Shown piece after piece: positions 5,539 to 7,400 of a DNA stretch of 7,400 nucleotides. A model generated the notes under the pieces. That model searched no databases. It was not told where the DNA came from and saw only the letters and a program-made list of their open reading frames with translations. Location: NCBI GenBank assembly GCA_900554385.1, contig USHE01000090.1, forward strand, positions 1 through 7,400, written 5' to 3'. The first letter of the stretch is position 1. Each line of letters begins with the position of its first letter. Made by a program: the position numbers and the translations under genes. The stretch comes from an uncultured bacterium (GTDB lineage Bacteria > Cyanobacteriota > Vampirovibrionia > Gastranaerophilales > Gastranaerophilaceae).

Positions 5539-5567
5539 TTTACATATTGACAATCGTCTGCTAAAAT
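5539..5567 (+). promoter_or_regulatory. Promoter of the S1-domain protein gene
   Basis: TTTACA (5539-5544, five of six), a 17-base spacer and TAAAAT (5562-5567, five of six) predict a start near 5574, about 37 bases before the ATG at 5611. The Shine-Dalgarno GGAG is at 5602-5605. A TTGACA at 5547-5552 lies inside the spacer but is only 9 bases from the -10, so it is not the -35 used with this -10. Confidence 0.65.
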
Positions 5568-5610
5568 AGTAGCAACGTTAATAGATAATGTTTTATACAA
5601 TGGAGTAAAG

Positions 5611-6672
5611 ATGACATCAAGTGAATTAGATTTTGAAGAATTATTGAAACAGTATGACTACAAGTTTCAAAAAGGTGACCTTGTAAAAGGTATTGTTTGC
5701 GGCTATGACGGTCATGGCGTGATGGTAGATATCGGTGCAAAAACTATTGCCGTTGTGCCTACCCGTGAAGCTGTTGAAAAAGATGAAAAAGTTGAAGATA
5801 AGTTTCAAAAAGGTCAGGAATATGAATTTTTGATTATCAGAGAAGAAGATGAAGACGGAAAATTCCTTCTGTCTAAAAAGAAAGTTGATTTTGCCTACGC
5901 TTGGAAAGAACTTGAAAAAGCAAAAGCTGCTGATGAAACGATTCTCGGTATAGTTGCCGGAGTTGTTAAAGGTGGTGTCCTTGTTGAGATTTCCGGCGTA
6001 AGGGGTTTTGTTCCTTCATCTCAGTTACGAGCTAAGGAAACTGATTTGGAAGTAGGGTCAAAAATTGAATTGAAAATTTTGACTCTTGATAGTCAACAAA
6101 ATAACTTTATTCTTTCTAACAAAAAAGTTTATGACGATAGTGCAGTAGAAGCCAGAAAGAATGTATTCTCTCAAATCGAACCCGGTCAAGTAGTTAAGGG
6201 TGATGTTGTAAGAATTACCGATTTTGGTGCATTTATTGACCTTGGCGGAATTGACGGACTTCTTCCGTTGTCCCAGCTTTCCTGGAGATGGATTGATCAT
6301 CCGACAGATATTTTGAATGTTGGCGATAAAATTGATGTTGAAGTTATTGCTGTTGACCATGATAAACAACGCGTATCTTTGAGTTTGAAAAATTTAGAAC
6401 CGGATCCGTGGTTAGAGGCTGAAAAACAAATCAAAGAAGGCGATAAGGTTGAAGGTACTATCACAAGAATTAAACACTTTGGTGCTTTTGTTGAAGTATT
6501 CCCTGGTGTTGAAGCTTTGTTGCCTCATAATGAGGTTGTTGAACTTCAAAACAGAGATGGCAATATTTTGCAAGTAGGTGATAAAATTATGACTTATATC
6601 ATGAAATTTAATCCTACAGACAAAAGAATTGCGCTTACGGTTACTGAACCTCAGCCGGAAACAGAAGATTAA
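5611..6672 (+). CDS. rpsA: Ribosomal protein S1-like protein with four S1 (OB-fold) domains, 353 aa
   Basis: An RNA-binding protein of the small ribosomal subunit that helps mRNA bind and unfold. Four S1 repeats are visible: ~20-90 (KGDLVKGIVCGYDGHGVMVDIGAKTIAVVP), ~108-172 (ILGIVAGVVKGGVLVEISGVRGFVPSSQL), ~190-260 (GQVVKGDVVRITDFGAFIDL, GLLPLSQLSWRWIDHP, VGDKIDVEVIAVD, RVSLSLKN) and ~275-345 (EGDKVEGTITRIKHFGAFVEV, ALLPHNEVV, KRIALTV). Domain 3 has the classic DFGAF and SQLS-HP motifs and is the best conserved; domains 1 and 2 are divergent, as in ribosome-docking repeats. Proteobacterial S1 has six repeats, so this is a short form like those of many Gram-positives and relatives of cyanobacteria. 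ATG 5611 has GGAG five bases upstream. It has its own promoter and terminator, hence is monocistronic. Short S1-like proteins outside the ribosome exist, but the four-domain layout and acidic N-terminus favour S1. Confidence 0.88.
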   Translation: MTSSELDFEELLKQYDYKFQKGDLVKGIVCGYDGHGVMVDIGAKTIAVVPTREAVEKDEKVEDKFQKGQEYEFLIIREEDEDGKFLLSKKKVDFAYAWKELEKAKAADETILGIVAGVVKGGVLVEISGVRGFVPSSQLRAKETDLEVGSKIELKILTLDSQQNNFILSNKKVYDDSAVEARKNVFSQIEPGQVVKGDVVRITDFGAFIDLGGIDGLLPLSQLSWRWIDHPTDILNVGDKIDVEVIAVDHDKQRVSLSLKNLEPDPWLEAEKQIKEGDKVEGTITRIKHFGAFVEVFPGVEALLPHNEVVELQNRDGNILQVGDKIMTYIMKFNPTDKRIALTVTEPQPETED

Positions 6673-6691
6673 CATTCTAAAACTAAAATAT

Positions 6692-6725
6692 AAAAAAGAC
6701 CGCTTCCACAGACGGTCTTTTTTTT
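6692..6725 (+). terminator. Intrinsic terminator after rpsA
   Basis: AAAAAAGACCG (6692-6702) pairs with CGGTCTTTTTT (6713-6723) around a 10-base loop and is followed by more T to 6725. It lies 19 bases after the rpsA TAA and just before the promoter of the next gene. Confidence 0.9.
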
Positions 6726-6729
6726 GAAC

Positions 6730-6758
6730 TTTACAATTTTGATTAAATTTTATATAAT
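6730..6758 (+). promoter_or_regulatory. Strong promoter placed for a leaderless mRNA
   Basis: TTTACA (6730-6735, five of six) and a perfect TATAAT (6753-6758) are separated by exactly 17 bases. Only six bases (CTCTTT) lie between the -10 and the ATG at 6765, so the expected transcription start is at or next to the A of the start codon. No Shine-Dalgarno is present upstream of this ATG. Confidence 0.75.
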
Positions 6759-6764
6759 CTCTTT

Positions 6765-7205
6765 ATGCCAAGGAAGTCCAAGAAAAATTTTTCTTATAAA
6801 AATAAATTTATAGTATTTGTCTTTTCTTTTTTGACTATTGCTGGCGGCTTTTTTTATTTTACGTTGAATTATGTTCCGCAGCGACTCTACGATACGCAGG
6901 AAATGCGTTCTGGCATGAAAGAAGCTTATTACGTAAGTCAGTGGTGCAGAGATGATTTTGGTAAACGTGAATTCATGCTTTGGGATTTAACCAGAGTAGA
7001 TTGTTTGACAAAAGATTATGCGATTGAATTTGATTTTGCAAAGAAATGGGCAGAAAGTGCAGGGCAGTCTTTATATTATTCAAAAATGACAGGAAAACTT
7101 CCGGCCGTGGTGCTTATATTAACCAAATTGTCTGATTATAGATATGTAAAACGGCTTGAACGTTTGGATAGTGGCATTAAAGTTTTTTTGATAAAAGCCT
7201 TTTAA
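6765..7205 (+). CDS. Membrane-anchored protein with a PD-(D/E)XK nuclease-like domain, 146 aa
   Basis: The N-terminus is basic (MPRKSKKNFSYKNK) and is followed by one hydrophobic segment at about residues 15-36, acting as a signal anchor; by the positive-inside rule residues ~37-146 face outside the cytoplasm. The domain then reads YYVSQWC (55-61), RVDCLTKDYAIEFDFAKKWAES (77-98), GQSLYYS (100-106) and LPAVVLILT (112-120). This order (Asp79; Glu88-x-Asp90 on a strand; helix with Lys93/94; Gln101-x3-Tyr105; final strand) resembles the PD-(D/E)XK fold with the QxxxY motif of RecB-like nucleases, but the usual Lys of ExK is Asp here, so activity may be lost or the Lys may come from the helix. I recall similar small conserved proteins of unknown role; none is named. 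It begins at ATG 6765, the only start before the hydrophobic segment, with no Shine-Dalgarno and a promoter abutting the ATG. Its TAA overlaps the stop of the convergent protease gene. Confidence 0.78.
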   Translation: MPRKSKKNFSYKNKFIVFVFSFLTIAGGFFYFTLNYVPQRLYDTQEMRSGMKEAYYVSQWCRDDFGKREFMLWDLTRVDCLTKDYAIEFDFAKKWAESAGQSLYYSKMTGKLPAVVLILTKLSDYRYVKRLERLDSGIKVFLIKAF

Positions 7206-7400
7206 TATCCGGCTTGGTAAAGTTTTTTTAAAACAATAATGTCATTCTCGCTTGGTGTTGAAATGTTTTTTTGATGTGGAACAAACATGATGTCATTAAC
7301 ATCAATTCCATGCCCAAGACCAAGAGCATGCCCGAATTCATGCAGGATTGCACAATAAATACTTAATTCTGTTGTATCTTTCCCTGAATACTCATTTGGT
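7202..7400 (-). CDS. Metzincin (matrixin/M10-like) zinc metalloprotease, C-terminal 65 residues
   Basis: The minus strand is open from the right edge of the window to a TAA whose complement is 7202-7204. It contains the full metzincin zinc site HEFGHALGLGH (7310-7342), in which three His bind Zn and the Glu is the catalytic base, then the Met-turn segment NDIMFVP about a dozen residues later, and ends SENDIIVLKKLYQAGY, the usual closing helix of matrixin domains. The N-terminal part, where a signal peptide and any propeptide would lie, is outside the window. Family members are mostly secreted or periplasmic proteases. The short spacing to the C-terminus means no extra domain follows the catalytic one. 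It converges on the membrane-anchored gene with a 4-base overlap. Confidence in the family is high from the HExxHxxGxxH plus Met-turn pair; the substrate is unknown. Confidence 0.9.
   Translation of the reverse strand, partial: PNEYSGKDTTELSIYCAILHEFGHALGLGHGIDVNDIMFVPHQKNISTPSENDIIVLKKLYQAGY

Noticed and set aside
5547..5567. TTGACA with TAAAAT as a promoter
   Set aside because: The spacing is 9 bases, too short; TTTACA at 5539 with 17 bases fits instead.

Overview
Most of the window (about 581-7400) is AT-rich, gene-dense bacterial DNA that looks like a gut Melainabacteria (Gastranaerophilales-type) or similar genome. The pointers are a pilin-like protein opening with the processing motif G|FTLAEVLITLG, of the kind very common in that group, together with AT-rich codon use, FabI-type fatty-acid synthesis and a four-S1-domain ribosomal protein S1. 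This assignment is an inference from protein style, not a database result. The first ~580 bases are clearly different: GC-rich codon use and a Firmicutes/Clostridia-style ABC (ECF-type) ATPase that stops dead inside its signature motif. The switch falls in a ~22-base stretch (559-580) that reads sensibly both as the ABC signature tail and, in another frame, as the region around the catalytic Lys of fabI. This is best explained as a chimeric assembly join, so 1-558 should not be used to infer gene context for the rest.

Layout: end of an unknown CDS (2-73, +); truncated ECF/ABC ATPase (122-586, +); 3' part of fabI (559-891, +); a bidirectional hairpin terminator (909-940); an XRE-family regulator (939-1265, -); a divergent 225-bp intergenic region with a strong promoter carrying a 10-bp palindrome in its spacer and a second promoter nearer the gene; a type IV pilin/pseudopilin-like protein (1491-2174, +); an intergenic repeat nest (2184-2338) in which a 61-bp twin-hairpin repeat sits centrally between 30-bp inverted arms; valS (2418-5123, +) interrupted by a second copy of the twin-hairpin repeat and an in-frame TGA at 4467; a terminator (5147-5185); a 91-aa orphan protein (5229-5504, +); an rpsA-like S1-domain protein (5611-6672, +) with its own promoter and terminator; a membrane-anchored PD-(D/E)XK-like small protein (6765-7205, +) probably made from a leaderless mRNA; and, running in from the right edge, the C-terminal end of a metzincin zinc protease (7202-7400, -) whose stop codon overlaps that of its convergent neighbour in a shared TTAA.

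The genes do not form one pathway. valS and rpsA are translation housekeeping genes, fabI is fatty-acid synthesis, and the pilin and protease are surface or exported functions. Most units appear to be transcribed singly, each with its own promoter or terminator. The strongest biological observations are the repeat-interrupted valS with the reading frame kept but a TGA at the repeat edge, the compensatory base changes among the four hairpins of the two repeat copies, and the leaderless membrane nuclease-fold protein. No CRISPR array, tRNA, rRNA or transposase gene is visible, and I did not find a clearly new multi-gene system.
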